From Paragonimus skrjabini miyazakii (taxonomy: Eukaryota > Platyhelminthes > Trematoda > Plagiorchiida > Troglotrematidae): a stretch of DNA of 64,000 bases. The notes below the pieces were generated by a model. The model saw nothing but the letters and a program-made list of their open reading frames with translations, did no database searches and was not told where the DNA came from. Numbering within the stretch: the stretch's first letter is position 1; each line of letters starts with the position of its first letter. This document shows, one piece after another, positions 50,693-62,365 of the stretch. The position numbers and the translations under genes were made by a program. The DNA lies in contig JTDE01000304.1 in assembly GCA_014338405.1 (NCBI GenBank), positions 108,293-172,292 of the forward strand, in the 5' to 3' direction.

Positions 50693-50883
50693 TGTTTTGC
50701 AAAATCCGAGCCAGACGACCCAAGTATTGTAATAACTTATTTGAAATCCGTAAGTACTTTCTGTGCAGTCTGACAGAAGAGATGCCGTCTAAAAACTACA
50801 AACTTTGTGATAAACCAGCAACTTGTGAACCTTCGAAACTAAAATCTCAAACAAAATGGTGTGTAGGTCAACGTATCATTTAA
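50693..50883 (+). CDS. probable last exon, cysteine-rich (exon d)
   Basis: The acceptor AATGACAG|TG enters in phase 1, matching the phase-1 donor at 50253. The peptide is FCKIRARRPKYCNNLFEIRK, then YFLCSL, then LCDKPATCEPSKLKSQTKWC, ending at a TAA. It has seven cysteines in about 60 residues, the style of an extracellular disulfide-rich C-terminus such as a PLAC-like or TSP1-like end. The pattern is not a clean match to either. No AATAAA follows closely, so the 3' end is unsupported, and a weak donor (GTAG|GTCAAC) could extend the gene. Confidence 0.4.
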
Positions 50884-51297
50884 CAAACTCCGTTGTTGTG
50901 AAAATTCTTTAAAACTCGTCATGCATTCAAGGCCAAGTGTAAGGCCATTGTGAATTCATCATAACCGTCTACCGAGACTGTATCACAACAGTTTTCTTGC
51001 ATGTCGAAAGTTACTTTAGTAGTCCGGGTGCGAAGCAGTTGGACCATAACGCATTTTTCACAAAAAGTAACGCATGCGGCAAGTGATATTATGATTTAAA
51101 CAGTACCGAAGTAAAACGGTTTTATCAGAGAAGTCAAAAACAGTTTTTGCACAGTGTTTCTCTCGAGCACAGTTCGCTGCATCTCATCAGGTACATACTG
51201 CAGTCTGTGAGTTTATACATCAAAGTCCAATGAGCATTGTGAAATTAAACAACAAAATCAAGAACCACACATACACACGCACACAGACACACAGACA
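50884..51297. other. non-coding stretch with CA-rich microsatellite
   Basis: Nothing codes here. The (CA)n-type run at about 51267-51300 leads straight into the inverted arm of the PLE fragment. Confidence 0.45.
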
Positions 51298-51405
51298 CAC
51301 ATCCATACACATCAATTATCAGGGCAATTGGGCACTGATGGACAGGTCTTTCTGTACATAGAGGGGTGGCTTCCATTTGCTAATTGCTATTGCCTCCGCG
51401 AACCG
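51298..51405 (-). repeat. left arm of PLE foldback
   Basis: This is the reverse complement of 51851-51958 over about 108 bases at roughly 93% identity. It continues outwards into CA-rich sequence that pairs with the TG run after 51958. It contains, reversed, the last codons of the PLE (AEAIAISKWKSPLYLQKD). Confidence 0.85.
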
Positions 51406-51434
51406 GAGAAGCCTTCGATGTTTTGTTGCCATAC

Positions 51435-51940
51435 AAAGATGATGACATTGCCACTCTGTTGAAAACCCGTCTCGCAGCGTCTATGGGACGCACGTTCTAT
51501 GCAGCCCAACTGGTCATGCTGTTTACCACCACCCGAATCCCAACACCACCTTTTGAAATACCGCTACCGTTGAACACCAAATCTTCCATCATCTACGAAT
51601 TCTCGTGTGACTGCCGGGCCACTTGCATAGGCAGATCGGAGCGGCAGTTACGTCATCGGGTCAACAAACACATTCCAGTTTGGGTTCGCAAAACGATCAT
51701 GGATACAACAATACCGGGCGGAAGTCAGAATGTAACAAGTCAAAGGGAATCAGCATCATCGATCGCCCGACACCTGTTGACTCGTCAACCCCAACTGAAC
51801 CTGGAGAAGGCGTTTCGGATACGTTACGCAACAAAAATCGAAGGGTCCTGCGGTTCGCGGAGGCAATAGCAATTAGCAAATGGAAGTCACCCCTCTATTT
51901 ACAGAAAGACCTGTTCGTCAGTGCCCAGTTGCCCTGGTAA
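51435..51940 (+). pseudogene. Penelope-like element 3' part: GIY-YIG endonuclease and C-terminal tail
   Basis: The frame holds the segment before the nuclease (LKTRLAASMGRTFYAAQL). The GIY-YIG core follows as YEFSCDCRATCIGRSERQLR, where the usual Tyr-Ile-Gly-Arg-Thr reads Cys-Ile-Gly-Arg-Ser. The HIPVWV helix and ASSIARHLL follow. A frameshift near 51830 moves to RNKNRRVLRFAEAIAISKW, ending LPW and a stop at 51938-51940. No RT is present, so this is a 5'-truncated copy. It is distinct in sequence from the PLEs at 1-5 kb and 24 kb, so it represents another subfamily. Confidence 0.8.
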
Positions 51941-51958
51941 TTGATGTGTATGGATGTG
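51851..51958 (+). repeat. right arm of PLE foldback, running into (TG)n
   Basis: It pairs with 51298-51405. It spans the C-terminal codons, the stop and ttgatgtgtatggatgtgtg, then a TG run to about 51971. The two arms with the 445-base loop could form a long hairpin. Confidence 0.85.
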
Positions 51959-51974
51959 TGTGTGTGTGTGAAAA

Positions 51975-53238
51975 TGGTTTTAGCTGGAAGCTCAACTTTT
52001 CAATTCCTACTGGACAATGGTAGCTAACCACACAAGCAACAACTTATACTATTGTAGATTATGATGTGAGGAAAAGTATTAATTCTCCCCAGACACCGAC
52101 CTGAAGGTAACATCTGCCACACTGCAGTGATTGCGTAGTTACTAATGTAGTTGGTGCGTTGGCTACCTGAAACGAATACTAACTGACTACGAAAGTGACG
52201 AGCAATGCACTTCGCTGACGTTTTGACATTTTATGTCACATTCTTAATATGCGTTTCTCAACAGTTTTTCCACGTGGTAAATAATTGTTTCATACAATAA
52301 TTCAGGCTGAATACAGAAAAAAGTAGTAGAGCAAATATAGCAAGCAAATTTCTTTACTTGTATCGTTATGGAGCGGAGTTTATGTTGAGTTTTCTATGTG
52401 GACACTGATTCATAAGTCTACATTGACAACACGTTTGCACCTACAAAGTTTTTTATGCAAACAAGTACCTACCACTTTCCACTGCAGTACATTCAATTCG
52501 GGATCGTTTACTCGTGTTCCACTGTTCGTATTCGGATGACAAAGCAAGAAAACAACGATACTGTTAATCAGTTATCCAGACAGATTGAGCTAAAACGGGT
52601 GAACAGCAATCGAGTATAGTTCACACCAAACAATTGAACATCATCGAACTAATGTTACAAAATGTTGACAGAATTTAATGAAGAAATAATCGCAAGATAT
52701 TTATGCAAGATAAACTGAAATTAATGCAGGTTTAGAATAAACTACAATTTGTTTGGTTTCTGAAAATACTCTGTTGCTACTTACAGGATGGTATTTCGCG
52801 TTTTTCATAATACAGACTTATTGTACATTAACGATTGGTGACATACTGTTGTGAAACATGAGAATGTATTTAGGTGGAAAAATTTAAGGTTGATCAGTAA
52901 ACCAGGCCAACACTTTGTGCGCCGAGGCATTCTGCTCCCTTATTGGTTAACACAGTTGAGAAGAAAAATTCCTGGCTAGTACATTTCATCCGTTTTTTAA
53001 TTTTTTTGTAAGGAATAGCTTTTATACGCGAAACTAGTTTTACACATCAAGTAATTCATACCACTATATAGTCCACCATCTCTTTTGCCAGCCATATAAA
53101 AACGCTAAACCATAGTGTAGAAACGTGTGCTCGTAATTACAGCAGTATCAGTCACTACTCCTACCACGTGGACGTGAACCTTCGGAATAGAAAGTTATGT
53201 GGACCAGATTGTGAAAAATACTTAGATTCCATCATAAT
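51975..53238. other. non-coding stretch, nothing recognised
   Basis: No frame with motif or splice context was seen. Confidence 0.45.
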
Positions 53239-53633
53239 TCAAAGTGCACCAACGAATAAGCAACGAGGAGGTTAGGAAGCGGGTGTTTGGCACTGATTGT
53301 CAAACGAGTTCTTTCGTTCGGTCCTTACACTTGCACAGACTTATATGGTTAGGTCATGTACTAAGGATGCCACCTAATCGCTTGCCACACCGAGCACTGT
53401 TTGCCGACGCTGCGGCCGATTGGCGTAAGGTGCGAGGTGGACAGATGATGACCTGGCGTAGACAAATGAAATCGTTCACGAAGGGGTTGGGCACTGTAGG
53501 TCGGGTTCGTCTTCCGGGTTGGAGCCCTCGCGACTCAGAGAGTCGGTGGCTTGAAACTTTAGGTGAGATGGCGGCTAACCGAGCTCAGTGGCGTGAATGT
53601 TGTCGTTGTTTGGCCGAGTTGTCTGTGAAGTGA
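53239..53633 (+). CDS. C-terminal domain of a non-LTR retrotransposon ORF2 (5'-truncated)
   Basis: The frame encodes the conserved tail after the reverse transcriptase of RTE/CR1-like LINEs. It has HQRISNEEVRKRVFG, then HRLIWLGHVLRMP, RGGQMMTWRRQMKSF and RLPGWSPRDSESRWLETL. It finishes MAANRAQWRECCRCLAEL before a stop. The homology ends at about 53239 on the left without the RT, as in a 5'-truncated insertion made by target-primed reverse transcription. The remaining frame has no stop or frameshift, so the insertion is relatively young. It would not be expressed as a useful protein. Confidence 0.8.
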
Positions 53634-53924
53634 GTGCACTTAATGACGCGGGGCAGTGAAAGCCGTAAGGAAGCTGTCTTGCTGATGACGCCTTACTTTC
53701 ACTTACAGCTCGGTTGTTTGTTTGCAAGGTGTAGGCGCCTTGATGTTTTATGTTTGAATGTAGACGTAGCTCTTTTTTAGTGGTTAGGTCCCCTTCCCTC
53801 TCCCTTTTTTCTCTCTTCCTAAACAGGGTTTGTTTCTTCTTCTTCATGGTTGTGTGGCAGTTAAGCATCAGTGTGAACCACTGATGTATTGCTGTCTATG
53901 ATGATGATGATGATGATGATGATG
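53634..53924 (+). mobile_element. LINE 3' UTR with terminal hairpin and (ATG)9 tail
   Basis: The 3' UTR follows the stop and has a pyrimidine-rich stretch near 53790-53850. An 8-bp hairpin CATCAGTG-tgaac-CACTGATG (53866-53886) comes next. Nine ATG units (53898-53924) end the element. RTE and CR1-type LINEs commonly end in short repeats instead of poly(A), with a stem-loop that the RT recognises. No clear target-site duplication was found. Confidence 0.7.
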
Positions 53925-56900
53925 CCATGAACAGAAAACTCCTCAAAATGTGGCACATTTCTTCTTTTTTTCACAAAAACGTACAACCAGCCGTTTTTAT
54001 ACAAACATTGATAAGCAGAGCATCGGAAATCAGAAACTTTAGAGTTCACAATCGCTGTTGCTGTCATGTTTTTAGTACGCCCACAGACGGCTCACTCTAA
54101 ACATACAACATTGATATGAACTTTGCGAATCAAAGGGTTTCGGTAAAGCTTAGTTTTTATGTTCGCTGGATCAAACTGTTTTCTCGTTATTAGCCAATTT
54201 GCTGCACTGATCGATGGTCAGGGGTGAATCGCAAGAAATCAAACTTTCGTCCGCTTTATTCGACTTCTTGATTACATGGATTACATGAATGCATGTTGAG
54301 ATTTTTTGAGATTTCAATGGAAAAAAATGGAAATAGGTAGTTTATATCATACTGGCGGACTATCTTTCCGCACATTTTGATCAAACATCAGCAACCAATT
54401 AAGCCGTAATATTTGGAAGGTGATCTACAAAAAAAAGACCTCGATTACGGTCATAAATGAATTTAGAATCACAAAAACAGTAGAGTTCTTTTGATCCTGA
54501 CGGCTAAAGGAATTTGGCTAACCGAAACCCTACTATGGAAACTAAACTGTCTGATAATGTTTTCATACCACAATAGTCGTTGGCCTCAACTACTGATAGG
54601 TTTACTACTGAAAATATTTTGTTAGCTCGGTAGATAACCAAACTGACTGAATCTATTTGTAGAGATGTACGAAAAACCTTTGAACGAAATCATCGGTTAG
54701 ATAAAATTACCCGATCAAAGAAGGTGACAAACAAGAAGACTATTTTCCTGAATGTCTATTCAATGGTTACGAGCACGTCACCGTTTGACTGCGCACTCAA
54801 ATAACTTATGTTAACTTGGACAAAAAACGTAGGACAACTCTTACCTCATCTTAGTTGAGTTAACAGAAATCAGACTAGTCATGGGACAAAGTAACAAGCA
54901 GATAAACGGTAAATTTATTGGTGGTCAATTCCTAACCTCCCGAACGGAGCATCATGAGAACGCAGACAATTATCAGCGAGGAGTGGTTGTGTAAAACTAA
55001 CATAAAGATGTCAAGAAATAAAATACTTGGCGACCATAACCCTGTGTTTTAAGAGAAAATTGTTTGGGCTATCACTGCAAATGGAGTTCGCAGATTGTGA
55101 AGCCGAATCTTTAATATGTATGGTCCTGAGGTGTCACGATACCTTCAAATAATGTTGTGCATCACTCTGTTGGTGGTCGCTCGGATAATCTATCTGCAAA
55201 ACAGTTTTCCAGAAGTCTACACGGAAAAATATATTGTGTACTCAAGGCCGTTGACTCTTATCTGCTTCTGTAAAACCAGTGGTTATTCACTGCTCAGCTT
55301 CTGAGGCGCAAACACGAGGTGCACCATATTCCGTGCAATCATGTCACTTGATGTAAACAACGTATCTTTCCATCAGCTATGTTAACCGTGAAACTACCTG
55401 CGCTTAGGAAAAAGGATGAACCGCTCCATTCTTGTTAATTCCAGCAGTTAGTGTAAACGCTCACTACTGTGCGATCTTTGTATTTTTATCACGTTTGAGA
55501 AGGACTGCTCCACTTTAGAGGTTGTTGTTTTTGTAATCAGTAATCGCTTCACGAACCTGATAAGTGATGAGTCAAACTATTGGTAATATGTGATCCAAGT
55601 AACAGTTACACCTGCAATATGCAGACGCACGGTCTTGCTTCTGGGAAGGACGATGGCATATAGATAATGGCAACGTTAGCGGATTACCTCCACGGATATA
55701 CTGTAATGTCTGACAGCTTTTTAGAACATCTTACCTTGACCACGAGATGCCGAATCGAAAATTACTAATAAGCAGTACGGTGGAAAAAGTAGATCAGATT
55801 TTTCGTCCATCATTCGGAACACAATCTTCGGATGCATTTTCCTCCGAATTGATCGCTACGAAGAAGTCTAAAGGGGCTAATGCGTGCCGAGTTGTTTGCA
55901 TGATGATGATTTAACTGACAACAGTCAGGAGAAGCTAATTGTTATGCTCAACTACAAGATCTAGGAGTCAACTATTAACGAAACGTTCTTACAACATATA
56001 GATACAAACAGAATTCAGTTACACTATTTCCTATTGTTCTAAGTTTGAAGGCGGTTGTTTTATATCAAGCTATTATGGCAAAGTGCATTAGATCTTAAAT
56101 GATCACTCTTCGTGAGTGAATTACATTTCTCCTCTTTCAACTGTATCTTATACCATAACCGATCTCTGACCCTGTTTTACAGATTATCTCAGATTTTGTA
56201 ATACGATAATCTTGAAATGTTTACCTAAATGCAACGGAGTAGTTACTGTTACGGAACCATACTGACAATAGTTGCTCCTTCATGAGATATTGGCTACCGT
56301 TGATGATGCGTATCTATTGATTTCGGTCTTCAGAAACACAGGAGTTCTCATCTAAGACGTGGGTTATACGCCAGGACGAAAAGTCCGGCGCATGTAACGT
56401 GTTTGTATAGTTAATAGATTAGCAAATCACATGTTTACTTCAACGTATCCGATTATTCCAGTGAACACTGTGCACGCACTAAGGTTTTTCTATACAGAAT
56501 AGTTTATTTGACTGCAATACACATTTTGTCGTCGCTTTTTCACCTTCCCCGAGTGTTTTTACATAAAGACATGAAAAGCATAAGAGAATTGTACATTTTG
56601 CTTTGGGGCTAATCTCAAAGAATCACGCGCGATCGTTGGTCGGCGGTCTGATCAAAAGAAGCCAACGTCGCGTATACAAATATTCTTGCTATACAAATCA
56701 CTGTATTTTACCCTGACCCATTATGTGAAACAACATTAGTATAGAAAACATCAGTATTATAGTTGTGCTTTACAAAAGACTGAACTCTGTACATGCTAAT
56801 GTAATCCCAACTAACTTGGTAGGTAAAAGGAACAGTAAACTATCATATGAAATATCTCTTTATTACAAGATCATTTTTTAGTTTGGACAAAATTTAAAAT

Positions 56901-57514
56901 TAGTTTCTAAGTTGATTCGCACTCGTGAATGTCTTCTGTTTATTGTGTAGCAATTTGATAAACCTGAGTTAATCACCAAATATTGTTGAAATCTCGCCTA
57001 CTGATACATGTTTGAAAGTGACATATCCCCATATCCAGTCCACTTAGTCTGGACGTACCGTGCATCGTAGTAACAATTTTCGATGTCTTTTTCCACTCTG
57101 TTTCTATGACGGATATGGCTCAAGTATCACCGATTTCTCACAGAGCATAATCCTTTCAAAACTCAGTCAGTGAGAATATCGAACAAAAAGCATTTCGCAT
57201 CAAACTCAGATACGAGTAATCAGCAATTATATGTTACATAATACAATGGGTAGTAATAAGCAACCCAACCAACTGGACTTAAGAATAAAATATATTGGAT
57301 GACATCTAGACAAAAAGCACACTATATTTGGTATTTGTACGTTTTTACGGTTCTACTGAATAACTGAAATGTGCAATATCTTACATATTAAACACATGCT
57401 TCGGATTGATAATGAGCCATTGCACGTTAAACCTTACCCTCTTTTGTTCGCAACTTACAGAGTCAAGTATAATATCCAGCCGGAAATTTTAGAAAAGAAC
57501 CATTAAACCCAAGC
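53925..57514. other. non-coding stretch, nothing recognised
   Basis: Short frames only. I noted no repeats of the families described elsewhere in the window. Confidence 0.45.
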
Positions 57515-57620
57515 TCCGTTCTTGTTACAGCTTGTCAGTAGTGCGTATCCTTGCTGTGGCCAAAACTACCCTTCGGCAGCGCCTATATAAGACAACCCTG
57601 TGGGCCGATTGGATATTTTA
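57515..57620 (-). mobile_element. SINE family B fragment, minus strand
   Basis: The plus-strand text cttgtcagtagtgcgtatcc, ttgctgtggcc and the segment up to gacaaccctgtg match the 35.1-35.2 kb copy in order. Divergence is high, and the outer ends, possibly to 57780, cannot be fixed. Confidence 0.45.
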
Positions 57621-58250
57621 TCCGCGATCAAACTTTGGTGATGGTCCAATCAACGACTACTCATCGGTGTTCCAAAATATTGCTTAGCAAGTTTAATGAG
57701 ACCGTGAACCTGGATCTGCTTCGGAAGTTCTGACCATGAGGTCTTCAATTGGAGTTAAAAAACAGTAACTGTGTCTCCTGTTAAAATGATCACAATTAAT
57801 CCCCTTTAGTTCTCTGCGGTGCTTCAAACCGTAATCAGAAGAACGGAGGCTAATGCAATGCAAATCAGGCACGTCCGTCTACTGGGTTTTGAAGCAGATA
57901 GGCCTAAAAGAACAAAAGATAGTGTGTTGACGTTGTGACAGATCGTTTTAACAATGTGAAAGGGTAATCCGTAATAGTTAGTCAGTATAAGAACAAGCTA
58001 TTTTAACACCTGCTATTTAGCACCTCCTGGGATAGTAAACTTTCTCCGAAGGTGTTGTCTTTAGTGGATGAAAACGATGCATGTTTTATCAATTAGTGAA
58101 CGTTTGAACAAAGCAGTTAGAACAGGAAAACGGGCAAATGCAAGCATTTTGTATTGACTCGTCAGTACCAAATTTACAATAACACGGGTGTGTTTTTTAT
58201 AGCAGACAACAAGAGGGGTGGATATTCAATAAGTAGGTTAGGATAGGTCA

Positions 58251-58760
58251 TTAAGTCAAATGCACGAATAGCTGTTTACATAGACATAGAGCTGGTTTGA
58301 GTCGGTTGACTGTGGCTGCTTTGGTAAACCGCAAGAACCGTGGGTTAGAATGACGTAACCGGATTCGGAATACACAAGATGGATCGATAACGTGACCAGT
58401 GGTCAGAACATGTCTAGCGACTGATAAAACTGGCTGTTTCATCAGTGTTTCAGAAACACTGCAGTTCTCCAGTAACACGGACTTCTGCACCCAATTAGGT
58501 AAATGTTCCTTCATTCTAGAACTCAAGCATCTCTAGGTTCTGCCTATGTAACTTTCTCCTCAGTTAACTACAAACTGGTAAACACATTGTGAAGTGGCAC
58601 CGAAAGTCTGATCTTCTCTGACTGAAGGCACCGATAAATTCTGAGTCCGAACGATTACACGGAGATCAGCTGCGTTGAATTTTCGCTTGATTGAATGGTT
58701 TGCTAGAAAAGAATTTTTTCTACCCGAGTAATTTGCAGAGAGGTTTTAAAAAAGTGTGGT
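58251..58760 (-). pseudogene. decayed Penelope-like element: GIY-YIG and C-terminus
   Basis: On the minus strand the GIY-YIG core reads QFVVN-stop-GESYIGRT-stop-RCLSSRMKEHL. The tail follows as SVARHVLTTGHVIDPSCVFR, then NPRFLRFTKAATVNRLKPAL, ending FVHLT and a stop at 58251. Upstream to about 58760 a further frame keeps weak similarity to the segment between the RT thumb and the nuclease (KKFFSSKPFNQ). The sequence is a different subfamily from the others. Two in-frame stops in the nuclease show it is dead. Confidence 0.7.
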
Positions 58761-61700
58761 AACAATCCACATCCAAAGGCAGACAGGCGATATAGTTTGG
58801 TCTAGATGAAATGGCAGACAAAAACTGGTTGCGAATTAATTATAAAACTTTAGAACAGTAAAGCAGGCTATGCATATACATCGTTGTGGGTTGAAGAGAG
58901 TACGTGATGTTGATTCACTGTATGTAATATAGCATTTCATTTTTTACATTGTTTAACAAAGTGGCACATAATAGGACCATGCAAGTCGACAGTTTCCTTT
59001 GTTACTATACATAAGTTTGTTGCAGGGGTCGACTAAGAAAAACAAACATTCATTCCACTGAACGCATCAGTACCATCAAAGTGCAAGCTTTTCAGACGTA
59101 AGTTGGCTTGTACTAATCTGTAGTCCATAGCTTTCGTTTTTGTTCGTGGTCACGTGGAAAGAAAGCATGTACACAACTCGTTTGCCTTGCAAAATAGACT
59201 GATTGGTTTTGGCTTAAGCTGACCAGAATGTGCGTCGATGTGGTCATGCATAATGTGGGCGCACAATTATTATCAGGTTTTCGTGAAACGCATACGTATC
59301 TCTAGTTATAGCTCAGCAACAGCTTAAGTTATAAGTATGTGTGGGTAAACGGGGAGGCCAAGCTCAAAATTACTAGCGTGTTGGATACCTTCTAGCTACA
59401 GGCTGTGAAAACTTCCCAAAAGGCGAAGGCCAAAAACAGAAAATATTAGGTTACGGTGAACGTGGATGATTAAATACTCAACCAATGTTAAATGCAGTAG
59501 CCGTCGGCGAAGATTCAAGGAGAAACTGCACACTACAATAAGTCAGCACGCTGAAACCATGTTGGTTTTGAAAGCATTTTGGGACATACACTTAAAAAAA
59601 TACGCCTACCAATCATTCACCATTGTGAGTCCTCCGCGCACTCTTAAACCAATGCCGCACTCGAAATCTTCAATGTGAATTAGGTTGAATGGCTAGGAAC
59701 ACAGGCACACTAGCACACTCATAATGAATGGTTGGTTAAATCGTGTGTAGTATCCTGATATTTCCCCACTCGTCTAGAACGGTTTCTACTCGATCCTAAG
59801 TTTTGGACTTCCTTTATTGTGGAGCTTGGAAGAGTGATTATATTAGTCTACGGAGGAGTATTTACAATTCCAATTACTAAAAGACAATCAGTTATATTCA
59901 TCCATTATTAATGAGTCAGCTTTTGTTTACGTAATCCAACCTTTCACACAGACCTAAATGTTCCCCAAAATACATAGCCGTTGTTACTACTTAAATGTGC
60001 AACCAGTAGCTGAAAATTTCATTCATATTTTTGGTCATGGATAGCGGTTGATGTCAGTCTTTCTAATAAAACCTTGGTCCGGACAGTCGTGAAAAATGAA
60101 TGGACCCGAGTTTTGGCCTCTGACAGTGCAGGTAGTGTGGTGGTTATCTTGCGCATAAAAGTAGTTCCACACTGGTCTACCATATCACTGTTAAGTATGC
60201 CACGTGACGGGGTCGTCAAGTTTAGTATACGGGGTTGTTCTGTGGTTGGTAGTAGCCTAACTTACTGTACAGAGGTGGTATGTACTCCAATTTGTTGACT
60301 GATTACAAGCTAATAGACCAAAGGACATATTACTGTGATTTTAAAAACACGTTGGAACACCGATGATTGACAAACCGATGAGGAACGAAACTTATGCCAT
60401 CTGAGTGTCAATGAAGGAGACGTAGGAGACTTCTGATTTGACGTTGCAGGTAGTATGTGTCGTAGACAGCTTTGTAAAGTACTTATCAGTGAGTAATGTA
60501 ACCTGACCTGCTGCGTGTTTTTCTTTTAGATCAAATTTAGCTGGTTACCTAATTTTACACAGAATAGTGCGTGTACCGTTTTATTGATGAAGCACTTCAC
60601 AAGTGGAATTCTTTGAAAATCCCTGCCGGGTGTTTAATAAAGGATACAAGTAGGCCGTCAGAGAGTCATTGTTTTTTTCGTCTACGATTGTAGCAGATAA
60701 AGAGCTTTGACCAAGAATTTAGTTGTAATAGATCAGTAGGATAACGTTAGAGTGGTTATCAAGGGTAGGAAATCAAATTAAGAGTTTAACAGAGATATAT
60801 ACAGCTGATGAGCTTCAGTAAGAACAAGACTGAAATCTAATGTTTTGACTGATGATAAACGGTTGGGATACCTACTCAAAAAAGAGAGCTGCGGACAGTT
60901 CTGAAGGATTTTTCGCCCATACTAACCAAACCTCTGACTACTCATTAGTCAATAGTTAGAATGTTGTTTGATGGAAGGATATTTTTGGTTTTGTTTCTTC
61001 CTACTGACACATGTTTATGCGTGTTTACATTCCACAGAACACGTACTGCTGATGATACATTTGCAGGAGTCGATAAAACTTTTTCCGTCCGACCATACCA
61101 TATCTTAGGTTTTGCAAACAGAATTGTTATTCTCAGTTTGGCATCACTATCCACATTTTGAAGGAGCTACACCTGCTTGTAATAAAGAAGCCATAGAGCA
61201 ATATACTGCTGCGTTGGTGAGTGTGTTTGTTGGTTCACAGTATGTACACCAGACAGGAAGGTGTTTAAACGATTGGAAGAATTGACCACTGGGAAATATA
61301 AGACTATCTATCCATGATGATAAACACTGTGATGGACGGGGTTCCACAGTTAGGTATGGAGAAAAAATTCTTTAAATTTTGTTTCGCTTTACTTTATCAG
61401 TTTGAGTTATTTTTATCATATGAACAAAACTACGATAGGAACATGTTTCTTTGAAACCGTAGTGAACCCGGAATGTTCACCAGAAGTCCAGGCGTTTCAT
61501 CTTCGGAGTCAGAAAGACCATAGTTTCATGACTCTGTGTCAATAAGTGTTAAGTCTTTTCCAGGCTATACTGACAAAAGATTTTTGGAATCAATTTTACT
61601 ATGCACTTGCTTAAATGTCCTTCATCCATGATTCTATGCTGAATATGAGTTTTGCATCCTATACCAATCGCTTATTTTTCAACGGGAGATTAAGTCAACT

Positions 61701-62155
61701 TGGTTAGCAAGAGTTAGATAAACTTGTATTCTCATAAATAAAACCACCACAGAAGAAAAATACTCTTTCTTTTAGTTGGCTGAAACCAATATCAACGCCG
61801 ACTGCACATAATTCGGACTTGTACTGTGATTTTGCCGTGCGTTTTTTACACGGGTATTAATTTACCACAACTAGTATTCCGTAATAGACTTTACCGATTT
61901 CAATGTGTTGTGACGAAAACCCTTCGAAATGACATTTCGTAATCGATTTTGTCCTCTTTTACACTAGGTCGGAACTCGGCATGAAACATCGTAGTTTCAT
62001 AGGTGCCAAAGTATTAATCAACACAACTAACTATTCCATGAAAATCTTTTGCGCCGAAGTGATAGTTAGGGCTCATGTAACTATGCTACATTAATTGACT
62101 GGATGACCAGGGAAAAACCGGTAGTGATCATCACATTTGACGCTTAAGTTTAAAT
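58761..62155. other. non-coding stretch, nothing recognised
   Basis: Paired short frames on both strands near 60.0-60.3 and 60.9-61.35 kb lack motifs. No repeat family was recognised. Confidence 0.4.
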
Positions 62156-62365
62156 CAAACGTCCATCATATTGTATCGCAGTGTTCACATGCAGACAAAC
62201 TTTCCATCCAGCCAGTTTCGGGAAGAAGGACTAACATTCAGTTTTTCTCTTCTAAGGCTTGTCATCAGTGTATATGTTATGACCGGAATTAACACTTCGG
62301 CCACGCCTTCCAGAGGCAATCATGTTGATCGGTCCCAAATTAGGCACGGCTGAATAGTCCTTCAA
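62156..62365 (-). mobile_element. SINE family B, minus-strand copy
   Basis: The plus-strand pieces actttccatccagccagttt, cttgtcatcagtgtatatgt, ttcggccacgccttccagag and gcaatcatgttg fall in the same order as in the 35 kb copy. Divergence is substantial. Confidence 0.55.

Noticed and set aside
51267..51971. CA and TG runs flanking the PLE as a simple microsatellite pair
   Set aside because: They are parts of the inverted arms of the foldback element, not independent repeats.
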